NCBI RefSeq assembly: GCF_025802015.1
Contig: NZ_JAOYFC010000002.1
Coordinates: 1 to 64,000 of the forward strand
Reading direction: 5' to 3'
Length of the DNA: 64,000 bases
Origin: Falsihalocynthiibacter halioticoli
Lineage (GTDB): Bacteria > Pseudomonadota > Alphaproteobacteria > Rhodobacterales > Rhodobacteraceae
A program made the position numbers and the translations under genes. Under the pieces are notes generated by a model. The model worked only from the letters and a program-made list of their open reading frames with translations, was not told where the DNA came from and ran no database searches. This document shows, in pieces, positions 8,400-18,433 of this stretch; position 1 is the stretch's first letter; the number at the start of each line of letters is the position of its first letter.

Positions 8400-9053
8400 A
8401 TGCCCGAAGTGATTTTCCCCGGCCCCGAAGGCCGCCTCGAAGGACGTTATCACCCGCAAAAACCGAAAGACGCGCCGATTGCGATCATCCTGCATCCGCA
8501 CCCGCAGTTCGGGGGCACGATGAACAACAAGGTGGTCTACAACCTGCACTATGCGTTCTACAACATGGGCTTCACCGTGTTGCGGTTCAATTTCCGTGGT
8601 GTTGGCCGAAGCCAAGGCGAGTACGATCAAGGCGTTGGTGAGCTTTCTGATGCAGCAAGCGCACTTGATTACCTGCAATCAATGAACCCCAACGCCAAGC
8701 ATTGCTGGGTTGCGGGCTTCTCCTTTGGCGCTTGGATCGGAATGCAACTTCTGATGCGGCGTCCAGAGATCACGGGTTTCATCTCCGTATCGCCTCCTGC
8801 GAATATGTATGACTTCAGCTTCCTCGCACCCTGCCCCAGCTCTGGTCTGATGATCAACGGCACGGCGGACCGCGTGGCGAACCCCGCGGACACCCATACG
8901 CTTGTTGAAAAACTGCACGAGCAAAAGGGCATCACGATCACCCATACAGAGATCGAGGGTGCGGGCCACTTCTTTGAAGAGCCCTACATGGACACAATGA
9001 TCGACAACGTCGATACATACGTGCGCCGTCGCCTCACAGAGAACACACGCTGA
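8400..9053 (+). CDS. Alpha/beta hydrolase (COG2945-like)
   Basis: A 217-residue cytoplasmic alpha/beta hydrolase. It has the strand-turn pattern IAIILHPHPQFGGTMNNKVV with the HPHP oxyanion-type segment, the nucleophile elbow GFSFGA (Ser near residue 105), an acidic residue in INGTADRVANP and the catalytic His in EGAGHFFE. This pattern fits the uncharacterised COG2945 hydrolases, whose substrate is unknown. It is the first of three tightly packed genes; the next starts one base after its stop. The ATG is preceded by AGGGACC. Confidence 0.88.
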   Translation: MPEVIFPGPEGRLEGRYHPQKPKDAPIAIILHPHPQFGGTMNNKVVYNLHYAFYNMGFTVLRFNFRGVGRSQGEYDQGVGELSDAASALDYLQSMNPNAKHCWVAGFSFGAWIGMQLLMRRPEITGFISVSPPANMYDFSFLAPCPSSGLMINGTADRVANPADTHTLVEKLHEQKGITITHTEIEGAGHFFEEPYMDTMIDNVDTYVRRRLTENTR

Positions 9054-9054
9054 T

Positions 9055-9303
9055 ATGGCTCTCCTCGAAGACCTCGCCGACGAACTCGCCAAAGAAACGC
9101 TCGAAGCGGGCGAATTGATGGGTGACTCCGAGTATTACCGCGAAGTTGCAAAACTCCTCGGAACCAGCTCGACAACAATGGAAGAAGCCTTCCTAACGTC
9201 GATCCGGTTCCGTCTTGCGGCACGGCGCGGCCATGCGTTCGTGAAGCAATCATTGGCGACATATAAAAAAGCCAACACGCCCAAGTCCGGCGAAAATGGC
9301 TGA
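9055..9303 (+). CDS. Small conserved-looking protein of unknown function
   Basis: An 82-residue, mostly helical, soluble protein with an acidic N-terminus (LLEDLADELAKETLEAGELMGD) and a basic C-terminal half. There is no cysteine, signal peptide or membrane segment. It starts one base after the hydrolase stop and overlaps the HD-protein gene by eight bases, which strongly supports it as a real, coupled gene. I do not recognise the family; a role linked to the HD hydrolase is plausible only by context. Confidence 0.75.
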   Translation: MALLEDLADELAKETLEAGELMGDSEYYREVAKLLGTSSTTMEEAFLTSIRFRLAARRGHAFVKQSLATYKKANTPKSGENG

Positions 9304-9895
9304 GGGTGGTTCTTTGACCAACGAAACTCTGGCGCGGCAGTTCGCCTTTCTTGAAGAAGCCGACAAGCTCAAGAACATCCTTCGTGCCACGCCCATTCAC
9401 GACAACTCGCGCCGTGAAAACTCTGCCGAACACAGCTGGCATGTGGCGCTCTATGCGCTTGTGCTGTCCGAGCACGCGACAGACGAGATTGACGTCTCGC
9501 GTGTGATCAAGATGTTGCTCCTGCATGATCTGGTCGAGATTGATGCAGGCGATATGCCCATCCATGAAGCTCACGACGTCGAGGCCCAAGCAGTTAAGGA
9601 ACGCGCCGCGGCTGACCGGATATTCGGCCTCTTGCCACCAGCGCAATGCGCCGAATTTCGCGCTCTCTGGGACGAATTTGAGGCCGCCGAAACACCAGAT
9701 GCCGTATTCGCGAAGTCCATTGACCGCGTTCAACCCCTTGCGTTGAACATGGCTTCTGGAGGCGGAAGCTGGCGCGATTATGACGTCACGCTCGAGCAAA
9801 TCGACACGCGCGTTGGCGCAAAGGTCACGCGCGGCGCACCTGCTGTCTGGACGTATATCCGAGACCGCGTGGCGCGCTTTTTTGCCGCGAACTAA
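9296..9895 (+). CDS. HD-domain hydrolase (YfbR/HDDC2-like)
   Basis: A 199-residue metal-dependent phosphohydrolase. The HD motif set is clear: NSAEHSWHVALYA supplies the first His, LLLHDLVEIDAGD supplies the His-Asp pair, and the later Asp lies in AKSIDRVQPL. The pattern resembles YfbR and HDDC2, which are 5'-deoxynucleotidases, so a nucleotide-clearing role is likely but the substrate is not proven. The start at 9296 overlaps the preceding gene. Confidence 0.88.
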   Translation: MAEGGSLTNETLARQFAFLEEADKLKNILRATPIHDNSRRENSAEHSWHVALYALVLSEHATDEIDVSRVIKMLLLHDLVEIDAGDMPIHEAHDVEAQAVKERAAADRIFGLLPPAQCAEFRALWDEFEAAETPDAVFAKSIDRVQPLALNMASGGGSWRDYDVTLEQIDTRVGAKVTRGAPAVWTYIRDRVARFFAAN

Positions 9896-9925
9896 TCTGT
9901 TGTAATCTTTCCTGCTCCGGTTATC

Positions 9926-9940
9926 TTAGAATCATTCTAA
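9926..9940. promoter_or_regulatory. ICE box (Irr-type operator) before VIT transporter gene
   Basis: TTAGAATCATTCTAA is a perfect 6-3-6 palindrome of the Irr iron control element. It begins at the end of a plausible -10 (TATCTT, 9922-9927), with TTGTAA at 9900-9905 as a -35 sixteen bases upstream, and ends 16 bases before the ATG. A bound protein here would block RNA polymerase, which fits repression of an iron-storage or export gene when iron is low. Confidence 0.82.
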
Positions 9941-9956
9941 ATGATTGGAGTGCAGC

Positions 9957-10682
9957 ATGGATATTGCCAAACACCGCCGCGAAGCACATGGCATAAGCGG
10001 GCTTCAGGAAAACCTTCGCCAGATTGTGTATGGCGGCAATGACGGTATCGTAACAACCTTTGCCGTGGTCGCTGGTTTTGCTGGCGCTGGTGCTGAAGGC
10101 GCTGCGCAAATGGGCGCCATTGCTGTGCTGCTCTTTGGCTTTGCCAACCTTTTTGCCGATGCCACTGCAATGGGACTCGGTGAATTCCTGTCATCCCGCG
10201 CAGAGCACGACGTATACCGTGCAACTCGCCGCGAGGAACTCAAACGGCAACACGACGAACCTTCTCTTGAGCGGCGCGAGATGATCACAATGCTACGCCA
10301 AAAAGGGCTGGAAGATCGCGACGCCGTCGCCCTTGCCGATCAACTCCAGAAGCATCCGGAATTGATGGCGGACCTTATGATGAACTACGAATTTGGCATG
10401 AGCGACCCCGATGGCGAGAACGCTGGCGTTAATGCGCTCTATACATTTGTGTCATTCCTCATCTTTGGCGTAATCCCGCTCCTGCCCTATGTGCTGTTTG
10501 ATCCGTCTCCGACGACGTTTAACTTATCGATTGCGGCAACAACATTTGCGCTCGTCGCACTTGGTGTGCTGCGGTGGGTGGCCATTCGGGTCGCGCTCTT
10601 GCGTTGTATCGCCGAAACGCTGATGATTGGTGGTATCTGTGCGCTGGTTGCCTATCTCGTTGGCTGGTTGATCGGGGCATAA
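9957..10682 (+). CDS. VIT1/CCC1-family iron/manganese transporter
   Basis: A 241-residue inner-membrane transporter. The VIT1/CCC1 signature IVYGGNDGIVTTFAVVAGFAGAG covers the first helix, followed by a second hydrophobic segment, then a long charged cytoplasmic stretch (about residues 75-150, SSRAEHDVYRATRREE onward) that corresponds to the metal-binding domain, and three C-terminal helices. The family moves Fe2+ or Mn2+ out of the cytoplasm. The start at 9957 has GGAG six bases upstream; a TTG at 9945 is less likely. The gene stands alone, behind an ICE box and before a terminator, so Irr control is expected. Confidence 0.9.
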   Translation: MDIAKHRREAHGISGLQENLRQIVYGGNDGIVTTFAVVAGFAGAGAEGAAQMGAIAVLLFGFANLFADATAMGLGEFLSSRAEHDVYRATRREELKRQHDEPSLERREMITMLRQKGLEDRDAVALADQLQKHPELMADLMMNYEFGMSDPDGENAGVNALYTFVSFLIFGVIPLLPYVLFDPSPTTFNLSIAATTFALVALGVLRWVAIRVALLRCIAETLMIGGICALVAYLVGWLIGA

Positions 10683-10685
10683 GCA

Positions 10686-10723
10686 CCTATCCCTTTGCTG
10701 CATTTTCGGGATAGGATATTTTT
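10686..10723 (+). terminator. Terminator after VIT transporter gene
   Basis: CCTATCCC (10686-10693) pairs with GGGATAGG (10708-10715) around a 14-base loop and is followed by ATATTTTT. It starts three bases after the stop codon. Confidence 0.8.
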
Positions 10724-10742
10724 GGTATACAATCGCATACCA
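10723..10742. promoter_or_regulatory. Inverted repeat upstream of icd
   Basis: TGGTATACAATCGCATACCA has TGGTAT and ATACCA arms (6 bases each) separated by 8 bases, and resembles operators of GntR- or TetR-like regulators. It lies 65 bases before the icd start codon, where a promoter would be expected. The cognate regulator is not identified. Confidence 0.45.
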
Positions 10743-10807
10743 TCTTCACGACGTGCAAATTTTAGGCTATTGAGCCGCATAACCTGATTCACCAAAAGAG
10801 GCCCCTC

Positions 10808-12016
10808 ATGACCAAGATCAAGGTGGAAAACCCCGTCGTAGAACTCGACGGCGATGAAATGACCCGCATTATCTGGCACTTCATCAAAGAGAAACTGATC
10901 CTGCCCTATCTGGATATTGACCTGAAATATTACGATCTGGGTATGGAGGTCCGTGACGAGACAAACGACCAGATCACCATTGATGCCGCCGAAGCGATCA
11001 AGAAATACGGCGTTGGCGTAAAATGCGCGACCATCACACCAGATGAGCAGCGGGTTGAAGAATTTGGCCTTAAAAAGATGTGGCGCAGCCCCAACGGCAC
11101 GATCCGCAACATCCTTGGCGGTGTCGTCTTCCGGCAGCCGATCATCTGTAAAAACGTCCCCCGCCTTGTTCCAGGCTGGACAAGCCCGATCGTTATTGGC
11201 CGCCACGCTTTCGGCGATCAGTACAAAGCGACTGATTTCCTCTTCCCTGGCAAGGGCAAGCTGACGATGAAATTTGTCGGCGATGACGGCACTGTTATCG
11301 AAAAAGAAGTCTATGACGCTCCCGCTGCGGGTGTGGCAATGGGCATGTATAATCTTGATGAATCCATCAAGGACTTCGCTCGCGCCTCACTCAACTACGG
11401 CTTGAACCTTGGCTGGCCTGTGTATCTTTCGACGAAGAACACCATCCTCAAGGCCTATGACGGGCGATTTAAAGACCTGTTCCAGCAAGTGTTTGAGGAA
11501 GAGTTCGAAGAGCGCTTCAAGGCCGCTGGGATCTGGTATGAACACCGCCTGATCGACGATATGGTCGCTTGCGCTATGAAATGGAACGGGAAGTTCGTCT
11601 GGGCCTGTAAGAACTACGATGGCGACGTACAGTCTGATACGGTTGCCCAAGGCTTTGGCTCACTTGGCCTCATGACCAGCCAGTTGATGACGCCCGATGG
11701 CAAAATCGTCGAAGCAGAAGCGGCCCACGGCACAGTCACGCGCCACTACCGCCAGCATCAGAAAGGCGAAGCGACCTCGACCAACTCGATTGCGTCGATC
11801 TTTGCATGGACCGGCGGCCTCAAGCACCGCGCCAAACTCGACGACAACGCCCAACTTCAAAGCTTTGCAGAAACGCTGGAACGCGTAATCGTTGAAACCG
11901 TGGAAAGCGGCATCATGACCAAAGACCTCGCGCTTCTGGTTGGCCCAAATCAAAGCTGGCAGACAACTCAAGGTTTCCTCGAGAAAATCGACGAAAACCT
12001 ACAAGCTGCGCTCTAA
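10808..12016 (+). CDS. icd: NADP-dependent isocitrate dehydrogenase
   Basis: A 402-residue TCA-cycle enzyme converting isocitrate to 2-oxoglutarate, CO2 and NADPH. It is of the homodimeric type shared with eukaryotes (N-terminus VELDGDEMTRIIWHFIKEKLI), with the substrate-binding segment WRSPNGTIRNILGGVVFR (Ser and Arg residues), the metal-binding DDMVACAMK and the NADP-binding AAHGTVTRHYR. It is a single gene between its own upstream region and a strong terminator. Confidence 0.97.
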   Translation: MTKIKVENPVVELDGDEMTRIIWHFIKEKLILPYLDIDLKYYDLGMEVRDETNDQITIDAAEAIKKYGVGVKCATITPDEQRVEEFGLKKMWRSPNGTIRNILGGVVFRQPIICKNVPRLVPGWTSPIVIGRHAFGDQYKATDFLFPGKGKLTMKFVGDDGTVIEKEVYDAPAAGVAMGMYNLDESIKDFARASLNYGLNLGWPVYLSTKNTILKAYDGRFKDLFQQVFEEEFEERFKAAGIWYEHRLIDDMVACAMKWNGKFVWACKNYDGDVQSDTVAQGFGSLGLMTSQLMTPDGKIVEAEAAHGTVTRHYRQHQKGEATSTNSIASIFAWTGGLKHRAKLDDNAQLQSFAETLERVIVETVESGIMTKDLALLVGPNQSWQTTQGFLEKIDENLQAAL

Positions 12017-12039
12017 CGCTGGTGCCAGACCCAAAAACA

Positions 12040-12078
12040 CCCTGCGCGGGCTTGCAATTCGCCGCGCAGGGCCCATTT
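12040..12078 (+). terminator. Terminator after icd
   Basis: CCCTGCGCGG (12040-12049) pairs with CCGCGCAGGG (12062-12071) around a 12-base loop and is followed by CCCATTTTT. Confidence 0.85.
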
Positions 12079-12217
12079 TTCCACTGAATTCGAAATCGTC
12101 TTAACCGGCAAACGCCGCGAAAAAGCGCTGCCCGAAAGGTAATGCGTTCTTTTGGGGTGGTCTTTTGTCGCAAGGCGCGTTAGGTCGCGCGCAACTCATT
12201 CTTATAGGCAGTCTCCA

Positions 12218-14032
<1,815 letters not shown>

Positions 14033-14050
14033 AAGACCAATACAAAACAA

Positions 14051-14084
14051 AAAAACGGCGCTGAGTTTTCTCAGCGCCGTTTTT
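14051..14084. terminator. Bidirectional terminator between typA and DUF1330 gene
   Basis: AAAAACGGCGCTGAG (14051-14065) and CTCAGCGCCGTTTTT (14070-14084) form a perfect 15-base stem with a TTTT loop. It has a T run on both strands and so can end both converging transcripts. Confidence 0.95.
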
Positions 14085-14104
14085 GATTCAGATTTGTATT
14101 CGCG

Positions 14105-14392
14105 TTATTCGCTGGTTTCGACAATCACCAGATCGCGTTCGCTCGCATCGCGCGCATGGTTCAACGCTTCCTGATAGGCGTCCGAATGATAACAATCATG
14201 CGCTGCCTGAAGGCTTGGAAATTTCGCCACGACATTACGCGGACGATCATTGCCCTCTAGTTGTTCATAAGCTCCACCGCGCGCGATAAAATGCCCACCG
14301 TGCGCGGCAATCGCCGGCCCTGCAAGGGCGGCGTATTTACCATAAGCCTCGTCATCCAGCACTTTCACATGTGCGATCCAAAGTGCACCCAT
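14105..14392 (-). CDS. DUF1330-family protein
   Basis: A 95-residue ferredoxin-fold (dimeric alpha/beta barrel) protein. The pattern VLDDEAYGKYAALAGPAIAAHGGHFIARGG followed by RNVVAKFPSLQAAHDCYHSDAYQ is typical of DUF1330. The biochemical role of the family is not established. The start at 14392 lies directly after GGAGGATAAG, which also contains the alaS stop codon, so this gene is translated with alaS; an ATG at 14404 would overlap alaS and is less likely. Confidence 0.9.
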   Translation of the reverse strand: MGALWIAHVKVLDDEAYGKYAALAGPAIAAHGGHFIARGGAYEQLEGNDRPRNVVAKFPSLQAAHDCYHSDAYQEALNHARDASERDLVIVETSE

Positions 14393-14393
14393 C

Positions 14394-17048
14394 TTATCCT
14401 CCAATTACGGCTTCAACCGCTTTGATTGCTGCGTCCGAATTGCTGGCGTCTTTGCCGCCACCCTGTGCAAGTGTTGGGCGTCCGCCACCGCCCTTGCCGC
14501 CGAGTTCACCGACCGCAGCACGCACCAAATCAACTGCTGAGAGCTTCTCAGCAAGATCATCAGTTACACCAGCCGCAACAGCCGCCTTGCCATCACTATC
14601 CGCGATCAACAACACAACACCCGATCCAATTTTGGATTTGTACTGCGCGATCAGATCCGGAAGGTCTTTGCCACCCACGCCCGAAAGAACCTGTGCAAGC
14701 AATGTTGTGCCGTTAACGTCTTTTGGCTCAGCGGCATCACCAGCACCAGCCACAGCCAATTCGCGACGCAACTGTGCAATTTCGTTCTGCAGAGCCTTAC
14801 GATCATCGAGCAGGCCTTTGACACGCCCCGCAACCTGATCAGGTTGGGCCTTGAGCATGCCAGTCAATTCACCAACACATTGGTTTTGCTGTGCAATATA
14901 GGCCAGCGCGCCCTCGCCCGTTAAAGCTTCGATCCGACGAACACCCGCCGAAGACGCCCCATCAGACAACAACACAAATGCCCCGATATCTCCTGTCCGC
15001 TTCACATGCGTACCGCCGCAAAGCTCGAGCGAATAAGTATTGCCAGACAATCCTTTGCCGGACTTGTCCTGATACCCCATCGAGACGACGCGAACTTCAT
15101 CGCCGTATTTCTCACCAAACAAGGCCTGCGCTCCAAGTGCGCGCGCGTCGTCCGGAGTCATAATGCGGGTTTCAACCGGCGTATTCTGGCGAATGTATGC
15201 ATTCACCTCATCGCTGATAATCTCGAGATCATCAGCTTCAAGCGCTTTGCCGTGGCTGAAATCAAACCGCAGACGGTCTGCGGCATTGAGGGAACCGCGC
15301 TGTGCGACATGGTCGCCGAGGCGTTGACGCAAAGCTTCATGCAACAAGTGGGTTGCTGTGTGATTTGCGCGAATAGCACTCCGGCGCGCGTGATCAACTT
15401 CAAGTTCCGCGCCCTGACCAATCGCAAGCTCGCCAGACGTAACAGTCACCGAATGCAAGAACAACTCGCCGACCTTGCGTGTGTCGGTAATCTTGCCTGA
15501 GCCACTGTCGGTTTTGATCGTGCCGCTATCGCCAACCTGACCACCGCTTTCAGCGTAGAATGGCGTTTGGTTGGTTACCAACTGGACTCTGGCGTCCTTC
15601 GCAGCGGTCTCGGCTTTCTCGCCATCCGCAACAATCGCCAAAATCTGCCCTTCGGCAATCTCGGTGTCATAGCCAAGGAACTCTGTCGCGCCAAACTCAT
15701 CCGCAAGCTCGAACCAAATTGCCGCATCCGCAGTTTCACCAGAGCCTGACCAAGCCGCCCGCGCCATAGCTTTCTGATTTTCCATGGCTTTATCAAAGCC
15801 TTCAACCTCAACACCACGTCCGCGTTCACGCAGCGCGTCTTGGGTCAGGTCAAGTGGAAAACCATATGTATCATAGAGTTTGAACGCAGACTCACCTGGG
15901 AGGTCGGCACCTTCAGGCAGGCTGTCCAGCTCATTATCAAGCAGTTTCAAACCACGATCCAGCGTTTGACGGAAGCGCTCTTCCTCAAGCTTGAGTGTCT
16001 CTTCGATCATCGCCTGCCCTTGTGAAAGCTCCGGATAGGCAGCGCCCATTTGGCTCACCAACGCGGGCACAAGCTCATGCATCACCGGGCGGGTCGCGCC
16101 AAGAAGATGTGCGTGGCGCATGGCACGGCGCATAATCCGGCGAAGAACGTATCCGCGGCCCTCATTGCTCGGCATGACACCATCGGCAATAAGGAACGAG
16201 GTGGAGCGAAGATGGTCAGCAATCACGCGGTGATGCACGTTTTTGTCGCCATAAGGCGCCTGCCCCGTAACACTCGCAGAAGCCTCGATCAGATGTTTGA
16301 ACAGGTCTGTTTCATAGTTGTCATGCGTACCCTGCAAAAGTGCCGCGATGCGCTCGAGCCCCATACCCGTATCGATCGACGGCTTAGGCAGGTCTAGGCG
16401 TGTGCCGTCTTCCTGCTGTTCGAACTGCATGAACACAAGGTTCCAGATTTCGATGAAACGGTCACCGTCCTCTTCGGGCGAGCCGGGAGGGCCACCCCAA
16501 ATATGATCGCCATGATCATAAAAAATCTCGGTGCAAGGTCCGCATGGGCCAGTTGCCCCCATCGACCAGAAATTGTCATCTGTGGCGATGCGAATGATGC
16601 GATCATCCGACAGGCCTGCGTGTTTTTTCCAAATATTCGCCGCCTCGTCATCGGTGTGATAAACAGTGACGAGCAGTTTGTCCTTATCCAACCCGAAATC
16701 TTTGGTCAGCAAATCCCAAGCAAACGGAATAGCGTCTTCTTTGAAGTAATCGCCAAAACTGAAGTTGCCGAGCATCTCGAAAAACGTGTGATGCCGCGCC
16801 GTATAACCGACGTTATCAAGGTCATTGTGCTTGCCGCCTGCCCGTACACATTTCTGGCTTGTCGTCGCGCGGGTATAGTCACGGTGCTCAACGCCTGTGA
16901 ATACGTTTTTGAACTGCACCATTCCCGCGTTTGTGAACATCAGGGTCGGGTCATTGCGCGGCACAAGCGGCGAACTGTCGACCACAGCGTGACCATTGCG
17001 TTTGAAATAATCCAGATAGGTGGATCGGATATCATTAAGGCTCGGCAT
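14394..17048 (-). CDS. alaS: Alanyl-tRNA synthetase
   Basis: An 884-residue class-II synthetase that charges tRNA-Ala. The N-terminal catalytic domain starts with RSTYLDYFKRNGHAVVDSSPLVP and has the motif FTNAGMVQFKNVF; the editing domain carries the zinc-binding HTATHLLHEALR and CGGTHVKRTGDIG; a C-Ala domain with GVGGKDLP and GGGGRPTLAQGGG closes the protein. Length fits the family (about 875). It lies downstream of recA on the same strand but behind a terminator hairpin. Confidence 0.98.
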   Translation of the reverse strand: MPSLNDIRSTYLDYFKRNGHAVVDSSPLVPRNDPTLMFTNAGMVQFKNVFTGVEHRDYTRATTSQKCVRAGGKHNDLDNVGYTARHHTFFEMLGNFSFGDYFKEDAIPFAWDLLTKDFGLDKDKLLVTVYHTDDEAANIWKKHAGLSDDRIIRIATDDNFWSMGATGPCGPCTEIFYDHGDHIWGGPPGSPEEDGDRFIEIWNLVFMQFEQQEDGTRLDLPKPSIDTGMGLERIAALLQGTHDNYETDLFKHLIEASASVTGQAPYGDKNVHHRVIADHLRSTSFLIADGVMPSNEGRGYVLRRIMRRAMRHAHLLGATRPVMHELVPALVSQMGAAYPELSQGQAMIEETLKLEEERFRQTLDRGLKLLDNELDSLPEGADLPGESAFKLYDTYGFPLDLTQDALRERGRGVEVEGFDKAMENQKAMARAAWSGSGETADAAIWFELADEFGATEFLGYDTEIAEGQILAIVADGEKAETAAKDARVQLVTNQTPFYAESGGQVGDSGTIKTDSGSGKITDTRKVGELFLHSVTVTSGELAIGQGAELEVDHARRSAIRANHTATHLLHEALRQRLGDHVAQRGSLNAADRLRFDFSHGKALEADDLEIISDEVNAYIRQNTPVETRIMTPDDARALGAQALFGEKYGDEVRVVSMGYQDKSGKGLSGNTYSLELCGGTHVKRTGDIGAFVLLSDGASSAGVRRIEALTGEGALAYIAQQNQCVGELTGMLKAQPDQVAGRVKGLLDDRKALQNEIAQLRRELAVAGAGDAAEPKDVNGTTLLAQVLSGVGGKDLPDLIAQYKSKIGSGVVLLIADSDGKAAVAAGVTDDLAEKLSAVDLVRAAVGELGGKGGGGRPTLAQGGGKDASNSDAAIKAVEAVIGG

Positions 17049-17121
17049 AAGGTGCTCTTTCGGGCAGATTTTTAACGTTTCCTTGGTTTAGCGAGGCCTA
17101 TGCGCAGTGTCCACAACAAGA

Positions 17122-17149
17122 AAGGCCCGCGGCGTAAACTGCGGGCCTT
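17122..17149 (-). terminator. Terminator after recA
   Basis: AAGGCCCGC (17122-17130) and GCGGGCCTT (17141-17149) form a 9-base stem with a 10-base loop. On the minus strand it is followed by TCTTGTTG, placing it as the recA terminator. Confidence 0.75.
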
Positions 17150-17177
17150 CTGTATCAATTTTTAGGTGGTTTTCGCG

Positions 17178-18245
17178 CTATGCTTCGACGAGATCGTCAC
17201 CACCATCCATCGAGCCATCAAAATCGAGACCGTGTGCGGCGCGAATCTTGTCTTCAATCTCATTCGCCATTTGCGCGTTTTCCTTGAGGAACAGCTTAGC
17301 GTTTTCGCGCCCTTGCCCGATCCGCTCATCCCCATAGGAGTACCAAGCGCCGGATTTTTCAACGACACCGGCTTTCACTCCGAGATCAAGAAGCTCGCCA
17401 GTTTTGGAAATCCCTTCACCATACATGATGTCGAATTCAACTTGCTTGAACGGAGGCGCGACTTTGTTCTTCACAACTTTCACACGTGTCGCGTTGCCCA
17501 CGACTTCATCGCGATCTTTCAAAGCGCCAATCCGGCGGATATCCAACCGTACGGAGCTATAGAATTTCAGTGCGTTACCGCCAGTTGTCGTCTCGGGGCT
17601 ACCGAACATCACCCCGATTTTCATGCGGATCTGGTTAATAAAGATAACCATACAATTGCTGCGGCTGATGGAGCCTGTCAGTTTGCGCATAGCTTGGCTC
17701 ATAAGCCGCGCCTGAACACCAACAGAACTGTCGCCCATATCCCCTTCAAGCTCGGACTTTGGCGTAAGCGCAGCCACAGAGTCGACAACAACAAGGTTAA
17801 CGGCACCAGACCGCACAAGCGTATCCGTGATCTCGAGCGCTTGCTCACCGGTGTCCGGCTGGGAAATCAGTAGTTCATCAAGGTCAACCCCAAGGTTCTT
17901 TGCATACTGCGGGTCAAGCGCGTGCTCCGCATCAACAAATGCGCAAACGCCACCGGCTTTTTGCCGCTCCGCAACGCAGTGAAGTGTCAAAGTCGTCTTA
18001 CCAGAACTTTCCGGACCATAAATTTCAATAATGCGCCCCATCGGCAGACCGCCAATACCGAGCGCAATATCCAAGCCAAGTGAGCCAGTCGAAGACGCCT
18101 CAATTTCTTGGATTGCGCCATCGCCGAGCTTCATGATGGAGCCTTTGCCAAACTGCCGCTCGATTTGGGACAGCGCAGCATCCAGCGCTTTTTGTTTATC
18201 TTGTGATTTTTTGTCGCTCATATTCAATAAATCTGCCGTTGCCAT
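17178..18245 (-). CDS. recA: Recombinase RecA
   Basis: A 355-residue DNA-dependent ATPase for homologous recombination and LexA self-cleavage. Walker A is GPESSGKT (residues 77-84), Walker B lies in NLVVVDSVAAL, loop L1 is in MGDSSVGVQARLMSQ, loop L2 in FINQIRMKIGVMFGSPETTTGG, and the C-terminal tail is acidic. The start at 18245 has GGGAATG upstream. An alphaproteobacterial LexA box lies 53 bases before it. Confidence 0.98.
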   Translation of the reverse strand: MATADLLNMSDKKSQDKQKALDAALSQIERQFGKGSIMKLGDGAIQEIEASSTGSLGLDIALGIGGLPMGRIIEIYGPESSGKTTLTLHCVAERQKAGGVCAFVDAEHALDPQYAKNLGVDLDELLISQPDTGEQALEITDTLVRSGAVNLVVVDSVAALTPKSELEGDMGDSSVGVQARLMSQAMRKLTGSISRSNCMVIFINQIRMKIGVMFGSPETTTGGNALKFYSSVRLDIRRIGALKDRDEVVGNATRVKVVKNKVAPPFKQVEFDIMYGEGISKTGELLDLGVKAGVVEKSGAWYSYGDERIGQGRENAKLFLKENAQMANEIEDKIRAAHGLDFDGSMDGGDDLVEA

Positions 18246-18297
18246 GTTTTCATTCCCTTATTCCACACCCGCCTTCGGGCAGCAATCGTTTCGAAAT

Positions 18298-18312
18298 GTT
18301 CGCCTCTTGTTC
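18298..18312 (-). promoter_or_regulatory. LexA (SOS) box of recA
   Basis: GTTC-N7-GTTC on the plus strand (GAAC-N7-GAAC on the recA strand) matches the direct-repeat LexA site of alphaproteobacteria exactly. The gap GCCTCTT is seven bases. It lies 53 bases upstream of the recA start. Confidence 0.88.
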
Positions 18313-18433
18313 TCTTATGAGATCAAAAAGAGAACATTTCAACAAAATTCTTCTGAAATAACTTTTCCGATAACGGTTAAGGATTAGTTACGTTAAACTT
18401 CAAGGAGCAACAAAATCAGGGAACTATCTGTAA

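Noticed and set aside
8984..9799. 271-codon minus-strand frame across the small gene and HD hydrolase
   Set aside because: The three plus-strand genes form a coupled operon with clear motifs; the minus-strand frame crosses all of them and lacks features.
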